Program-made: the position numbers and the translations under genes
The notes under the pieces: model-generated
Seen by the model: only the letters and a program-made list of their open reading frames with translations
Told to the model about the DNA's origin: nothing
The model's database searches: none
Shown: positions 46,245 to 55,438 of the stretch, piece after piece
Position numbering within the stretch: the stretch's first letter is position 1
Layout: every line of letters begins with the position of its first letter
NCBI GenBank assembly: GCA_910587455.1
Contig: CAJULK010000005.1
Span: 53,960-117,959, forward strand
Direction: 5' to 3'
DNA: 64,000 nt
From: an uncultured Christensenellaceae bacterium
Lineage (GTDB): Bacteria; Bacillota; Clostridia; Christensenellales; Pumilibacteraceae

Positions 46245-46820
46245 TTATTTAAGCCCTTTCGAGCCGGGCTTCACTGCCGCCGTGCCCGCTTTGCACATAG
46301 GACATTCTTCGGGCTTGTATGTTTTTACGTCTATTTGCAACAGAGATTCGTTGGGAACGCCGAAGTCTACTTTGCCGCCGCTTCTGTCTACTACTTCCGC
46401 AACCGCTACGACCTCGCAGCCGAGACTGTTTACAAGATCTATTACCTCTTTGACCGAACCGCCCGTAGTAACTACGTTTTCGGCTATAACGACGCGGCTG
46501 CCTTTTTCGAGTTCGAACCCGCGTCTGAGCGCGAAATTGCCGTCCTTTTCGCGTTCCGCGAACATATTGGGTATACCGAGCTGTTTGCCGAGTTCGTAGC
46601 CGAATATGATCGCACCGACCGCAGGCGAAACCACGACGTCCGCCTTGTACTTTTTGAGTTTATCTGCCGCCATAGCGCAAAGTTCCTGCGCTATATCGCC
46701 GTGCTCGAACAGTTTTGCGCACTGCATATATGTGTCCGAATGTAACCCGGACGTAAGAATGAAGTGCCCGTGAAGCACCGCACCAGACTTTTCGAACAGT
46801 TCCATTACTTTATTACTCAA
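46245..46820 (-). CDS. pyrE: Orotate phosphoribosyltransferase
   Basis: Joins orotate to PRPP to make OMP. It has 191 residues. The PRPP-binding motif reads VVIAENVVTTGGSV (usual VVVEDVVTTGGS), with Asn in place of the conserved Asp after Glu. The end has an extra CPMCKAG motif. The start is TTG at 46820, because GGAGG lies 8 nt upstream; the ATG five codons later has no site. It overlaps pyrD by 8 bp. Confidence 0.93.
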   Translation of the reverse strand: MSNKVMELFEKSGAVLHGHFILTSGLHSDTYMQCAKLFEHGDIAQELCAMAADKLKKYKADVVVSPAVGAIIFGYELGKQLGIPNMFAEREKDGNFALRRGFELEKGSRVVIAENVVTTGGSVKEVIDLVNSLGCEVVAVAEVVDRSGGKVDFGVPNESLLQIDVKTYKPEECPMCKAGTAAVKPGSKGLK

Positions 46821-47721
46821 CGGAAAGTCCTCCGATCAACGTTTGTACATCTTTTATGTTATCACTTTCGACGATGTTTGTCAACTCATTTACTATCCTT
46901 AACGCCGCATACGGATCGAAAATGTTAGCCGATCCCACCTGCACCGCTGCCGCGCCGCACAGCATAAACTCGCCCGCGTCGCGCCCCGTCATCACACCGC
47001 CCATGCCGATGATCGGTATCTTTACCGCCTTGTAACATTCGTACACCATTCTGAGCGCTATCGGCTTGACGCAAGGACCGGAAAGCCCGCCGCCCGTAAC
47101 CTTCAGCACAGGTCTGCGCGTTTTGAAATCGACCGCCATCGCGGCCACCGTATTTATAAGACTTACGGCGTCCGCGCCGCCACGCTCCGCCGCACGCGCA
47201 TTTGCGGCAATGTCGGACACATTGGGAGTCAGTTTGACGATAAGAGGTTTTTTACACACCTTTCTTACGGCGCGCGTAATGCTCTCGACGCCGCTCGGCT
47301 CCACGCCGAACGCCATTCCGCCCTTTTTTACATTCGGACACGATATATTGAGCTCTATCATGTCCACATCCGTTCCGCTTAATATTTCGACTATTTTTAC
47401 GTAGTCGCTCTCGCACGCACCTGCCGCGTTCGCTATAACTACCGTACCGAGTCCCTTCATAAACGGCAGTTCATGCTCGATAAACGCGTGAACTCCGGGG
47501 TTTTGAAGCCCGACCGAGTTTAACATACCCGACGGCGTTTCCGCTATTCTGACAGGCGGATTGCCCTGCCGCGGCTCTAAGGTAAGCCCTTTGGAACATA
47601 TACCGCCGAGCTTGCCCACATCGTAGAAACCATTGTATTCTCTGCCGAAGCCGAACGTTCCCGACGCGGCGATCACGGGGTTTTTGAACTCGACGCCGGC
47701 AACAACCGTTTTCATATTCAT
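46813..47721 (-). CDS. pyrD: Dihydroorotate dehydrogenase, NAD-linked catalytic subunit (class 1B)
   Basis: Oxidises dihydroorotate to orotate as a complex with PyrK. It has 302 residues, a TIM barrel with FMN-binding motifs (GTFGFGREYNG, IELNISCPNVKKGG with the active-site Cys, and the IIGMGGVMTG phosphate loop). The start at 47721 overlaps the pyrK stop (ATGA) and follows GGAGGAGAT; the ATG two codons later is equally possible. The frame further upstream to 48024 is a shadow of pyrK. Confidence 0.94.
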   Translation of the reverse strand: MNMKTVVAGVEFKNPVIAASGTFGFGREYNGFYDVGKLGGICSKGLTLEPRQGNPPVRIAETPSGMLNSVGLQNPGVHAFIEHELPFMKGLGTVVIANAAGACESDYVKIVEILSGTDVDMIELNISCPNVKKGGMAFGVEPSGVESITRAVRKVCKKPLIVKLTPNVSDIAANARAAERGGADAVSLINTVAAMAVDFKTRRPVLKVTGGGLSGPCVKPIALRMVYECYKAVKIPIIGMGGVMTGRDAGEFMLCGAAAVQVGSANIFDPYAALRIVNELTNIVESDNIKDVQTLIGGLSVE

Positions 47722-48476
47722 AGCACGATCTCCTCCAAAGGAAACACGGGCCCGTCGGCGCACGCGCGCAGCATTTTTTCTTCGCCGTCGCGGCATATCC
47801 TCACTGCGCACACAAGACAAGCGCCCACGCCGCAGCCCATTCTCTGCTCGACGCTCGCGAACCCGATGACGCCGAGCTTTTTGCAGTACTGCTGCGCGGT
47901 TTTCATCATGCCGCGCGCACCGCAAACATAAAGCACCTCGGGCGCGATCTCGGTGAGCAGTTCTGTCGGATATCCGCGGTACCCTACGCTTCCGTCGTCC
48001 GTACAATAACACACATTGCGGCAAACTCTATCAAAGTCGTCGCGGTATGCGTCGCGCACAGCAGAATCGGGAAAACCCAAAAGTGCGGTACAGTTCAAAC
48101 TCGGATTATCCGCGGCTATCTTGAAAAGAGGCGCGCAGCCGGTGCCGCCGCCCAGAAGCGCGATATTGGTTTTGTCCGGCAGTATCGGGAAGCCGTTGCC
48201 GAGCGGCAACAGTGCGTCGAACCGCGCGCCCTTTTTTTGCGCGGTAAACGCCGCGGTGCCGTCGCCAACGTTCGCCATAATGAACGATATCGTATCTTTC
48301 GTATTGTCGTATACGCAGATCGGACGGCGCAAGTCTTTGTTAGGCACTTGCAAATGCGCAAACTGTCCCGCATTTATTTTGGGAAGTTCGGTTTCCGATC
48401 GGCACTCGACCCTGTATAAGTTTGCGCCGAATTTTTCGATTGAGCTTATTATAAGATTTGATTTGACAGCCTGCAT
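47718..48476 (-). CDS. pyrK: Dihydroorotate dehydrogenase electron-transfer subunit
   Basis: Carries electrons from PyrD to NAD+ through FAD and a [2Fe-2S] cluster. It has 252 residues: a ferredoxin-reductase FAD domain (RRPICVYD), an NAD domain (GGGTGCAPLF) and a C-terminal cysteine cluster (MGCGVGACLVC and ACADGPVF). AAGGAA precedes the ATG. Confidence 0.94.
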   Translation of the reverse strand: MQAVKSNLIISSIEKFGANLYRVECRSETELPKINAGQFAHLQVPNKDLRRPICVYDNTKDTISFIMANVGDGTAAFTAQKKGARFDALLPLGNGFPILPDKTNIALLGGGTGCAPLFKIAADNPSLNCTALLGFPDSAVRDAYRDDFDRVCRNVCYCTDDGSVGYRGYPTELLTEIAPEVLYVCGARGMMKTAQQYCKKLGVIGFASVEQRMGCGVGACLVCAVRICRDGEEKMLRACADGPVFPLEEIVL

Positions 48477-48509
48477 GATATTCCTTGTCTTATGTTTTCG
48501 ATTTGCGGT

Positions 48510-49394
48510 TTACAGCCCGATCGCATTTGCGAGGTCGGCCTGCATATCGAGCGCCGCCGCACGCGCGCCCTGCGCGTAAGTCATGCCTTTATATTTATCG
48601 GTCTTGTAAGCCGCGATGATACCGCGCGAGTTGTTTACGATCGCGCCGTTTCCGTCGGCGTCGAACGAAGCTGCGGCGTCCTTGCCTCTGCCTCCCTGTG
48701 CGCCGTAACCCGGCACGAGGAAAAACACAGACTTGAATCTCCTGCGCAGTTTTTCGGCTTCGTCGGGCGACGTAGCGCCGACAACCGCGCCGACCGCACC
48801 GTAGCCGTACTTACCGACCGTATCGCTTCCCCACTGCGAGATCAGCTCGCCGACGTGCATGTAAAGCGGTTCTCCGCCGTCCACGCAGAGATTCTGTATC
48901 TGCGCAGCCGAAGGATTGGACATTCTCGCAAGCACGAAAATACCCTTGCCGAACTGCTTGCACTTATCGGTGAACGGTTTTATTCCGTCATATCCGGGAT
49001 AAGGATTGACCGTAATATAATCGTAGCCGTCCGCGCCGAGATATGCTTCGGCATACGCCTCCGCTGTAGCTCCGATGTCGTTGCGCTTTACGTCCGCCAT
49101 TACTATAAGCCCGTTCTTTTTGGCATATTCGGCGGTTTCCCACATAGCCTTTACGCCGTGATACGAATACATTTCGTAATACGCCGACTGTATTTTTACG
49201 GCGGGCACGATGTCTTTGAGCGCGTCAATGACCGAGACGTTAAACTCTAAGAGCGCTTTTCCTGCGTCCACAGGCGTCTTAACCAGCCTTTTTAGCTCGT
49301 CGGGCAGGTAGTCGATCTTTGTGTCAAGCCCCGCGACCGTCGGATTTTTTACGGCACGGATCTTGTCGATGAGCATATCGGTAATGTTTTTCAT
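48510..49394 (-). CDS. pyrF: Orotidine 5'-phosphate decarboxylase, type 2
   Basis: Decarboxylates OMP to UMP. It has 294 residues, the longer type 2 form. The active-site motif is DVKRNDIGATAEAYAEA. The ATG at 49394 overlaps the pyrC stop (ATGA); the upstream frame to 49451 is within pyrC. Confidence 0.94.
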   Translation of the reverse strand: MKNITDMLIDKIRAVKNPTVAGLDTKIDYLPDELKRLVKTPVDAGKALLEFNVSVIDALKDIVPAVKIQSAYYEMYSYHGVKAMWETAEYAKKNGLIVMADVKRNDIGATAEAYAEAYLGADGYDYITVNPYPGYDGIKPFTDKCKQFGKGIFVLARMSNPSAAQIQNLCVDGGEPLYMHVGELISQWGSDTVGKYGYGAVGAVVGATSPDEAEKLRRRFKSVFFLVPGYGAQGGRGKDAAASFDADGNGAIVNNSRGIIAAYKTDKYKGMTYAQGARAAALDMQADLANAIGL

Positions 49395-50653
49395 ATCTGC
49401 TTTTGTTCTCCTTTTACGAACACAGTAACGATCCGGCCTCTGAGCCGCCAACCGTCGAACAGCGAGTTTTTGCTTTTCGATCTGAATGTGCGCGCGTCCA
49501 CCGTATATTCCGCGTCGGGATCGACCACTGTTATATCCGCGCGCGCGCCGTCGATTATCTTTCCGCCCTCAATGCCGAGTATGTGCGCCGGCGCACCGCT
49601 CATAAGCCGACTCAGATCGGTGGGCTTTATCGCCTCGGTAAGCACGAGATTTGTGTAAGCGACCGAGAACGCCGTTTCGAGCCCGACCGTGCCGAACGGC
49701 GCATAGTCAAACTCCTTGTTCTTTTCGTCGGCGTGGTGCGGCGCATGATCTGTCGCGATCGCGTCTATCGTGCCGTCGGCAAGCCCTTCGATCACCGCGT
49801 CCACATCGCGTTGCGAACGCAGCGGCGGATTGATCTTTGCGTTGGTATTATATGACAGTATATCGTCGTCTGTCGCCGCGAAATAATGCGGACACGTTTC
49901 GCACGTCACCTTGACTCCGCGCTTTTTCGCCGCGCGGATTATATCGACCGAAGCAGCCGTAGACACGTGACAGATATGGATGCGCGCGTCCGCTTCCTCG
50001 GCGAGAAGCACGTCGCGAGCAATGCCCGCCGCTTCCGCCGCCTTGGGTATGCCGCGAAGTCCCGCCGCCGTAGCGTTCTCCCCCTCGTTGACTACGCCCG
50101 AGCCCGAAATGCTCTTGTCCTCGCTGTGCGACAGCACGGGCAGTCCGAATGTCTTGGCGTATTTAAGCGCATTGAGCATGACCGCGCCACTCGCAACGGG
50201 CAAGCCGTCGTCCGACACTGCGATCGCGCCCGCTTTCTTCATCTTGCCGTACTCGCAAAGCTCTTTTCCGCCCTGACCGCGCGTTATGCAGCCTATGGGA
50301 TAAACTACCGCATTACCGCACTTTTCCGCGCGCGCAATCACATAATCGATCATCGCGGCATTGTCAAGCGGAGGGGTCGTGTTAGGCATACAGCACACAG
50401 CCGTATATCCGCCCGCGACAGCCGCTGCAGTCCCGCTTTCTATATCTTCCTTATGCGTTTGACCGGGATCGCGCAAATGGCAGTGCATGTCGATAAACCC
50501 GGGAAACACGAGCTTACCGTCGCAGTCTATGACTTCCGTCCCGAAACTTTCTATGTCCGGTTCGACGCGCGCAATGGTTTCGCCGTCGATAAGCACGTCC
50601 GTTTTCATCATGCCGTCGGCATTGACAACCGTGGCGTTTTTGAGTAATATCAC
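49391..50653 (-). CDS. pyrC: Dihydroorotase
   Basis: Cyclises carbamoyl aspartate to dihydroorotate. It has 420 residues (type I, long form). Zinc ligands are in DMHCHLRDPGQ, SHSED, CHVSTAAS and the catalytic Asp in TDHAPHH. The start is GTG at 50653, overlapping the pyrB stop (GTGA). Confidence 0.95.
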   Translation of the reverse strand: MILLKNATVVNADGMMKTDVLIDGETIARVEPDIESFGTEVIDCDGKLVFPGFIDMHCHLRDPGQTHKEDIESGTAAAVAGGYTAVCCMPNTTPPLDNAAMIDYVIARAEKCGNAVVYPIGCITRGQGGKELCEYGKMKKAGAIAVSDDGLPVASGAVMLNALKYAKTFGLPVLSHSEDKSISGSGVVNEGENATAAGLRGIPKAAEAAGIARDVLLAEEADARIHICHVSTAASVDIIRAAKKRGVKVTCETCPHYFAATDDDILSYNTNAKINPPLRSQRDVDAVIEGLADGTIDAIATDHAPHHADEKNKEFDYAPFGTVGLETAFSVAYTNLVLTEAIKPTDLSRLMSGAPAHILGIEGGKIIDGARADITVVDPDAEYTVDARTFRSKSKNSLFDGWRLRGRIVTVFVKGEQKQI

Positions 50654-51570
50654 AGCTCGCCTCCTTTATTTGCGAGAAGTTGCAGCATTGCCATTCGCAC
50701 GGCGACGCCGTTTGTCACCTGTTCTTCTATGACGCTTCGTCCGCCGTCGGCGATCTCGCCAGAAATTTCCGCGTCGCGGTTAATGGGCGCGGGATGCATT
50801 ACGATAGCGTCATCGGCGGCGCGGCGCACGCGCTTTTCGGTTACGCCGTAATATTCGCGGTATTCTTCGAGCGTCGAAAAATACGCCTGATCCATGCGCT
50901 CGCGCTGCAGTCGCAGCGGCATGATTATATTCGCGCCGACTACGGCTTTATCAAAATCGGTTTCCACCGTCGCGCCCAGCTCTTCCATGCCGACGGGCAT
51001 GAGCGTGTACGGCGCGCATACCGTTACCTGAGCGCCGAGCGCGGTGAACGCGAGCGTATCGCTTCTCGCCACGCGCGAATGTTTGATATCGCCGACTATA
51101 ACGACTTTAAGTCCCGCAAGGCTCTCGAAATGCCGCTGCGCCGTCATAACGTCCAACAATGCCTGTGACGGGTGCTCGCTCATCCCGTCGCCTGCGTTTA
51201 TGACGGAAGCGCGCACCGTTTCCGCAAGAAGCCGCGCGCTTCCGCCTACAGGATGCCGTATGATTATTATATCAGTGCGCAGCGCGTCCAGCGTTTTGCC
51301 CGTATCCACGAGCGACTCGCCTTTTTGTACGGACGACGTCGCAACCGATATGCTCGTAGTCGTAGCGCCGAGGTTTTTAGCCGCGATCTCGAACGAGTTG
51401 CGCGTGCGCGTCGAGTTTTCGTAAAACAGCGTGGCGACGCTTTTTCCGTGCAGATACGGCACGCGCTCGCCCGCTATCAACGATTCGCGCATGGTCTTTG
51501 CCACCGCCAATATCTCGTTTATTTCGGATTTGCCGAGATCCTTTATTCCGAGAATGTCCTTACGTTTCAT
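50650..51570 (-). CDS. pyrB: Aspartate carbamoyltransferase catalytic subunit
   Basis: Condenses carbamoyl phosphate and aspartate. It has 306 residues with the carbamoyl-phosphate loop ENSTRTRNSFE, HPSQALLD and the MHPAPINRD motif. No regulatory subunit (pyrI) is nearby, as in Bacillus. No PyrR-type attenuator is recognisable in the 19-bp gap upstream. Confidence 0.96.
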   Translation of the reverse strand: MKRKDILGIKDLGKSEINEILAVAKTMRESLIAGERVPYLHGKSVATLFYENSTRTRNSFEIAAKNLGATTTSISVATSSVQKGESLVDTGKTLDALRTDIIIIRHPVGGSARLLAETVRASVINAGDGMSEHPSQALLDVMTAQRHFESLAGLKVVIVGDIKHSRVARSDTLAFTALGAQVTVCAPYTLMPVGMEELGATVETDFDKAVVGANIIMPLRLQRERMDQAYFSTLEEYREYYGVTEKRVRRAADDAIVMHPAPINRDAEISGEIADGGRSVIEEQVTNGVAVRMAMLQLLANKGGEL

Positions 51571-51589
51571 ATTCTCTCCTTGCTATTGT

Positions 51590-52498
51590 TTAGCCAAGTT
51601 TTTCGTGTGCGCGCAAAAAACCGAGCGCCGAACGGAAATCTTCGGGCTCGTCCGCAGTAAAAGTGCGCACGGCATTATCGCGCGGGAGCGCGAACGTAAC
51701 GGTATGCGAATGTAACAACTGCCCCGCAACGCCCAAACGCGCGCTGCCGCCGTAAAGCGCGTCGCACGAAATCGGTTTGCCTATGTACGCGCTGTGCACG
51801 CGTATCTGATGAGTCCGTCCCGTCAACAGCCCGAACCGAACGTAACAGTTTTTCTTGAACCGCTCGAGCACCGTATATTCGGTGACGGCGCGCCGACCGT
51901 CGGGCACGACCGCCATTTTAAGCCTGTTGCGCTTATCCCTGCCTATCGGCGCGTCAACCGTGCCTACATCGCATTTGTAATTGCCGTCGGTTATTGCAGT
52001 ATAAAACTTTTTGACCGTTCTGTCTGCGAACTGTCGGCTGAGGCTCAAATGCGCGAAATCGGTCTTTGCGACGATTATAAGCCCCGTAGTGTCCTTGTCG
52101 AGTCTGTGCACGATCCCTGCGCGCACTTCGCCGTAAGCGCTCGACAGCCGATCGCCGTAACGGTATTTCAGCGCATTGACGAGCGTGCCCGTTCCGTTGC
52201 CCGCACCGGGGTGGACGACAAGCCCGCGCTGCTTGTTTATTACAGCCACGTCGTCGTCCTCGTACACTATGTCGAGCGGTATATCTTCCGCCTTGACGTC
52301 CGCGCTTTCCATAATATCGTCGAACGAAACCTCGTCGCCCGTCTTTACGATCTGTCCCGCTTTGCAAACCGCATTGCCGCCGATAAACACTCGTCCCGCG
52401 TCGATCAGCTTTTTTATGTGCGAGCGCGTCAGTTCGGTTTCGTCCGTCAAAAATACGTCGAGCCTCGCGCCGCCGTCGGTGCAGTAAACGGTCGTCAT
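51590..52498 (-). CDS. RluD-family 23S rRNA pseudouridine synthase
   Basis: A 302-residue pseudouridine synthase. The N-terminal S4 RNA-binding domain (about 12-70) is followed by the catalytic domain with the active-site Asp in VHRLDKDTTG and the RTHQIRVH motif. It matches Bacillus YlyB by position (between lspA and the pyr genes). The exact RNA target is not predictable. Confidence 0.93.
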   Translation of the reverse strand: MTTVYCTDGGARLDVFLTDETELTRSHIKKLIDAGRVFIGGNAVCKAGQIVKTGDEVSFDDIMESADVKAEDIPLDIVYEDDDVAVINKQRGLVVHPGAGNGTGTLVNALKYRYGDRLSSAYGEVRAGIVHRLDKDTTGLIIVAKTDFAHLSLSRQFADRTVKKFYTAITDGNYKCDVGTVDAPIGRDKRNRLKMAVVPDGRRAVTEYTVLERFKKNCYVRFGLLTGRTHQIRVHSAYIGKPISCDALYGGSARLGVAGQLLHSHTVTFALPRDNAVRTFTADEPEDFRSALGFLRAHEKLG

Positions 52499-52502
52499 TC
52501 TT

Positions 52503-53423
52503 CTATCCTTTGTCTCCCGAAACGCTATCGGTTTTTTGTTTATCGTCGGGTAAATCGACTATTTGTTCGCCGCCGAGCAACTCCTCGTGATCGACGATGC
52601 GTTCGTTAAGCGGAAGCTCTTCCGCATATCCGTCCGACATCGCTTCGTCGGACGCGGTTTTTTCGATAGAGCCGCCGCCGTCCGCCTCACCGCTGTCTGT
52701 CGCTTTTGCGTCTGCCGCGGTTTGCTCGCCCGAACCGTCAGTCTCACCCGTCGCCTCTTTAGCGAGATCCGCGGCGTCGGCGTCCGTGCCGCTGCCGTCG
52801 GCTGCTGCTTTACGCTTGGCGTCCTTGTCATTGTTCATAAATATGAAGTATACGAGAAGCATCAGCACGCCGATAACGAGCGCCGAATCGGCAATATTGA
52901 ATACGTAAAACGTCTTGCGCCCGAATATCGTCAAGCCGAAATATACAAGCTCTATAAAATCAACCACATAACCGTAAGCCATTCTGTCGATGCAATTACC
53001 CATCGCGCCTGCGATAAACAGCGCAAGCGACGCGCGCAGCACTCTGTGCCTGCCGCGGCAGTGAATGAGATAAAGCATTATACCTACCGAAGCCGCCACC
53101 GCGAACACGCTGAAAAATATTCGCGCGCCCATTTCGCTTCCGCCGAAAAGGTTGACTATGAAATTGGAACCGAACGCCGCGTCTTTGTTTTGGATATATA
53201 CGAAATTGAGCACGAACGGAATGACCGTAACACGCCCCGACGAACCTACCGGCATAACGTTTTTGACGATGATTTTGGATATAAGGTCTATCAGGAAAAA
53301 GCCTATCATTATGATAAGCTCCATTCTCGCGATCTTGACGTACTTCCATACGCGGACTGCGATCTTCTTTATAAACGCCCAAACCGCGGCGGCTTTGCTA
53401 ACTGCTTTGTTTTCCTCTTCCAT
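52503..53423 (-). CDS. lspA: Lipoprotein signal peptidase with long acidic tail
   Basis: Cleaves signal peptides of prolipoproteins at the membrane. Of 306 residues, about 35-197 form the four-helix LspA core with catalytic Asp155 (GYVVDF) and Asp179 (FNIADSAL). It has an unusual basic N-terminal 35 residues and a C-terminal tail of about 105 residues rich in Asp/Glu/Ala/Gly. Standard LspA is 150-180 residues. It starts 4 bp after sepF. Confidence 0.92.
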   Translation of the reverse strand: MEEENKAVSKAAAVWAFIKKIAVRVWKYVKIARMELIIMIGFFLIDLISKIIVKNVMPVGSSGRVTVIPFVLNFVYIQNKDAAFGSNFIVNLFGGSEMGARIFFSVFAVAASVGIMLYLIHCRGRHRVLRASLALFIAGAMGNCIDRMAYGYVVDFIELVYFGLTIFGRKTFYVFNIADSALVIGVLMLLVYFIFMNNDKDAKRKAAADGSGTDADAADLAKEATGETDGSGEQTAADAKATDSGEADGGGSIEKTASDEAMSDGYAEELPLNERIVDHEELLGGEQIVDLPDDKQKTDSVSGDKG

Positions 53424-53427
53424 GCCG

Positions 53428-54048
53428 CTAATATCCTTCGGGTCTTGCGACTTCTATGCCCTCGGGCACTATCAAAAACATATTCGTTTTTATTCCGATT
53501 ATTCTTCCGCCGAGCGCGTACACGGCGCCCGAAACGAAATCGAGTATGCGTTGCGCGTCCGGCGAATCGGCTATGGGATCGAGGTCTACGACCGCAGGCT
53601 CGCGTCTAAGCATATAGTCTATCAGCCGCTCGACGTCGCCCGACGTACGCGGCGCATACAGCACTATATTTTGATACATTCGAGGGAATACGAACTCATC
53701 CGTGCCGGGCAGCGGCGCGGCTTTGGATTTTTTGCCGTCCGTCTGCATGGTGGAATATTTGAACTGAGGTTTTTGCCCGAGTGCCTGTTCCGTTCTGTAA
53801 ACAGCTTCCGCCGGGCGCGCATATTGCTGTTGCAGCGGAGGTGCGTACTGAGGCTGCGGCGGAGGTGCGTATTGCTTTTGCGAAGCAAAACCCGAAAAAT
53901 TCTGTTGGGGCGCGGAAAACGGATCGGCAGTTCTTCTGCTGCCTATATAATTGCCGTACACATCGTGCGTGTCCTCGTAAAACTCAGGCTCGCCTCCCGT
54001 GAAATTGCTTCCTTTGCTCAAAAAATTTTCGTAACTTTCGTTTGCCAT
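53428..54048 (-). CDS. sepF: Cell-division protein SepF
   Basis: A membrane-associated FtsZ partner that shapes the septum. It has 206 residues: a Gln/Pro/Tyr-rich linker (about 48-85) and a C-terminal SepF core (about 115-200) with QNIVLYAPRTSGDVERLI, AVVDLDPI and ILDFVSGAVYALGG. The start at 54048 is preferred (AGGCGG upstream) over GTG at 54057. It is flanked by yggS and lspA, as in Bacillus, where ylmE precedes sepF. Confidence 0.9.
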   Translation of the reverse strand: MANESYENFLSKGSNFTGGEPEFYEDTHDVYGNYIGSRRTADPFSAPQQNFSGFASQKQYAPPPQPQYAPPLQQQYARPAEAVYRTEQALGQKPQFKYSTMQTDGKKSKAAPLPGTDEFVFPRMYQNIVLYAPRTSGDVERLIDYMLRREPAVVDLDPIADSPDAQRILDFVSGAVYALGGRIIGIKTNMFLIVPEGIEVARPEGY

Positions 54049-54060
54049 TCCGCTCACCGC

Positions 54061-54720
54061 CTAATAATTTCTTTGACCGAACAGCGCCGTGCCGAGCCGC
54101 ACCATATTGCTTCCGAACGCTATCGCTTTTTCATAGTCACCGCTCATTCCCACGGACAGGGTGTCGAAGGCTCCGCTCTCGTACCGCGAATAGAGCGCGT
54201 ATATCTTTTTGTAAATCCCGTCCGGCGCGTCACGCGGCGGCACCGTCATAAGTCCTCGAAGCCTCACGTTTTTCAGATCGAGCAATTTCCCGATAAGCTC
54301 GTCCGCTTCGCCGAAGTCCGCGCCCGTTTTGGACTCTTCTCCGCCGACGTTGAATTCCGCGAGAACATCTTGGACGACTCCGCGAAGCCGCGCAAGCCTG
54401 TCTATCTCGCACGCGTTCGCCGCAGAAGATACAGACTGAATAAGCTCGACGTCGCCGACAAGGTACTTTGCCTTGTTGCGCTGTAGCGTGCCTATAAAGT
54501 GCCATTTTGCGCCCGTAACGGCGTCTTTTTTCGCGAGGTACTCTTGCACGCGGTTTTCTCCGACGCGGTCTACGCCCAGACGCACGAGCTCGTCGATCAA
54601 GTCCGCAGGCACGGTTTTTGTCGCGGCTACAAGCGTCACTTGCCTGCCGAAGCTGCCGCTCGCTTTTTCGAGCGACGAACGCACCGCATAAAGATTACGT
54701 TTGAGCCCGTCCGTGTCCAT
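54061..54720 (-). CDS. YggS-family PLP-homeostasis protein
   Basis: A 219-residue single-domain PLP-binding TIM barrel involved in vitamin B6 homeostasis. The PLP lysine is in LVAATKTVP; GENRVQEYLAKK and HFIGTLQRNKAK are family hallmarks. The start at 54720 follows GGCAGGTG. It is the first gene of the sepF-lspA-pyr operon (Bacillus ylmE). Confidence 0.93.
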   Translation of the reverse strand: MDTDGLKRNLYAVRSSLEKASGSFGRQVTLVAATKTVPADLIDELVRLGVDRVGENRVQEYLAKKDAVTGAKWHFIGTLQRNKAKYLVGDVELIQSVSSAANACEIDRLARLRGVVQDVLAEFNVGGEESKTGADFGEADELIGKLLDLKNVRLRGLMTVPPRDAPDGIYKKIYALYSRYESGAFDTLSVGMSGDYEKAIAFGSNMVRLGTALFGQRNY

Positions 54721-54770
54721 AGTAGCACCTGCCCGAGCACGGCGATTTCGCCGCACTGCGGTTGTTTCTT

Positions 54771-54799
54771 ATTATACAACATTATGCGCGCTAAATCAA
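54771..54799 (-). promoter_or_regulatory. Promoter of the yggS-sepF-lspA-rluD-pyr operon
   Basis: On the minus strand, TTGATT (54794-54799), 17 bp, TATAAT (54771-54776). The leader is about 44 nt and contains a small hairpin (GCGGCG/CGCCGT, about 54740-54757). Confidence 0.75.
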
Positions 54800-54917
54800 C
54801 TGTTTTGGGAAATGAAGTTTTCCGAAATTTGTCCTATTGCGCCTATCCCGCGCAAACGATTTTTCCCTCGGAACGCACAAAGTATTCCGAACGGTGTCTC
54901 TGCCCATGCGATACAAC

Positions 54918-54950
54918 AAAGCGCGCCGGCATATACAGCCGGCGCGCTTT
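54918..54950 (-). terminator. Strong GC hairpin terminator
   Basis: A 13-bp stem (AAAGCGCGCCGGC with its complement) and 7-nt loop, downstream of the gene at 54957-55376. The trailing T-run is short (TTTGTTG). Confidence 0.8.
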
Positions 54951-54956
54951 ACCGCA

Positions 54957-55376
54957 TTACTTATTTTTCGTTTTGTTATTTCCCGATCCGCGAGTCGCGC
55001 TTTCGCTTTCCGTTACGATCTCCGACTCTGCGGCGTTACGCCCGCAGTCCTCAGATGAAGTGTCGGGCTGCGCATCGCCGTCGGTCTTTCCTTTGTTCTG
55101 CTCGGCTGCGCCTTGCGCCGCTTCGCGCTCGGCGATTTCCTTTTCGATCTTAGCCATTTCGATATCGTTATTCATTTTCGTAATCGAATATGTTCTGCCG
55201 TCTGCTTTGAGCGCAATAAAAATCATAAGCACGAATACGCCCGCACCAAGCGCGATAAACCCCACGCCGTTATTCAACAGCGTGTAATCTACAAGCGTTG
55301 CTATAAGCGCCGCAATGAATACGGCTGCGAATACGAGCGCGACTATTGCGAGCGCTCTTGCGGTTTTATCTTTCAT
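54957..55376 (-). CDS. Membrane protein with charged cytoplasmic tail
   Basis: A 139-residue protein with two membrane helices (about 7-30 and 36-57), then a charged helix (about 66-90) and a Ser/Thr/Glu/Asn-rich end. The family is not recognised. Lies downstream of pgk in the same direction but is separated from it by a terminator hairpin. Confidence 0.75.
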   Translation of the reverse strand: MKDKTARALAIVALVFAAVFIAALIATLVDYTLLNNGVGFIALGAGVFVLMIFIALKADGRTYSITKMNNDIEMAKIEKEIAEREAAQGAAEQNKGKTDGDAQPDTSSEDCGRNAAESEIVTESESATRGSGNNKTKNK

Positions 55377-55394
55377 TGCAATTACCGAAAAAGC

Positions 55395-55429
55395 AAAGCG
55401 CCGCCGCGCATTATGCCGACGGCGCCTTA
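55395..55429 (-). terminator. Terminator after pgk
   Basis: On the minus strand, AAGGCGCCG pairs with CGGCGCTTT (one G-U) across a 17-nt middle that can pair further, followed by TTTGCTTTTTC. Confidence 0.65.
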
Positions 55430-55438
55430 TCCGTTTGA

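Noticed and set aside
47722..48024. 101-codon extension of pyrD
   Set aside because: It lies within pyrK in another frame; homology of PyrD begins at the ATG overlapping the pyrK stop.
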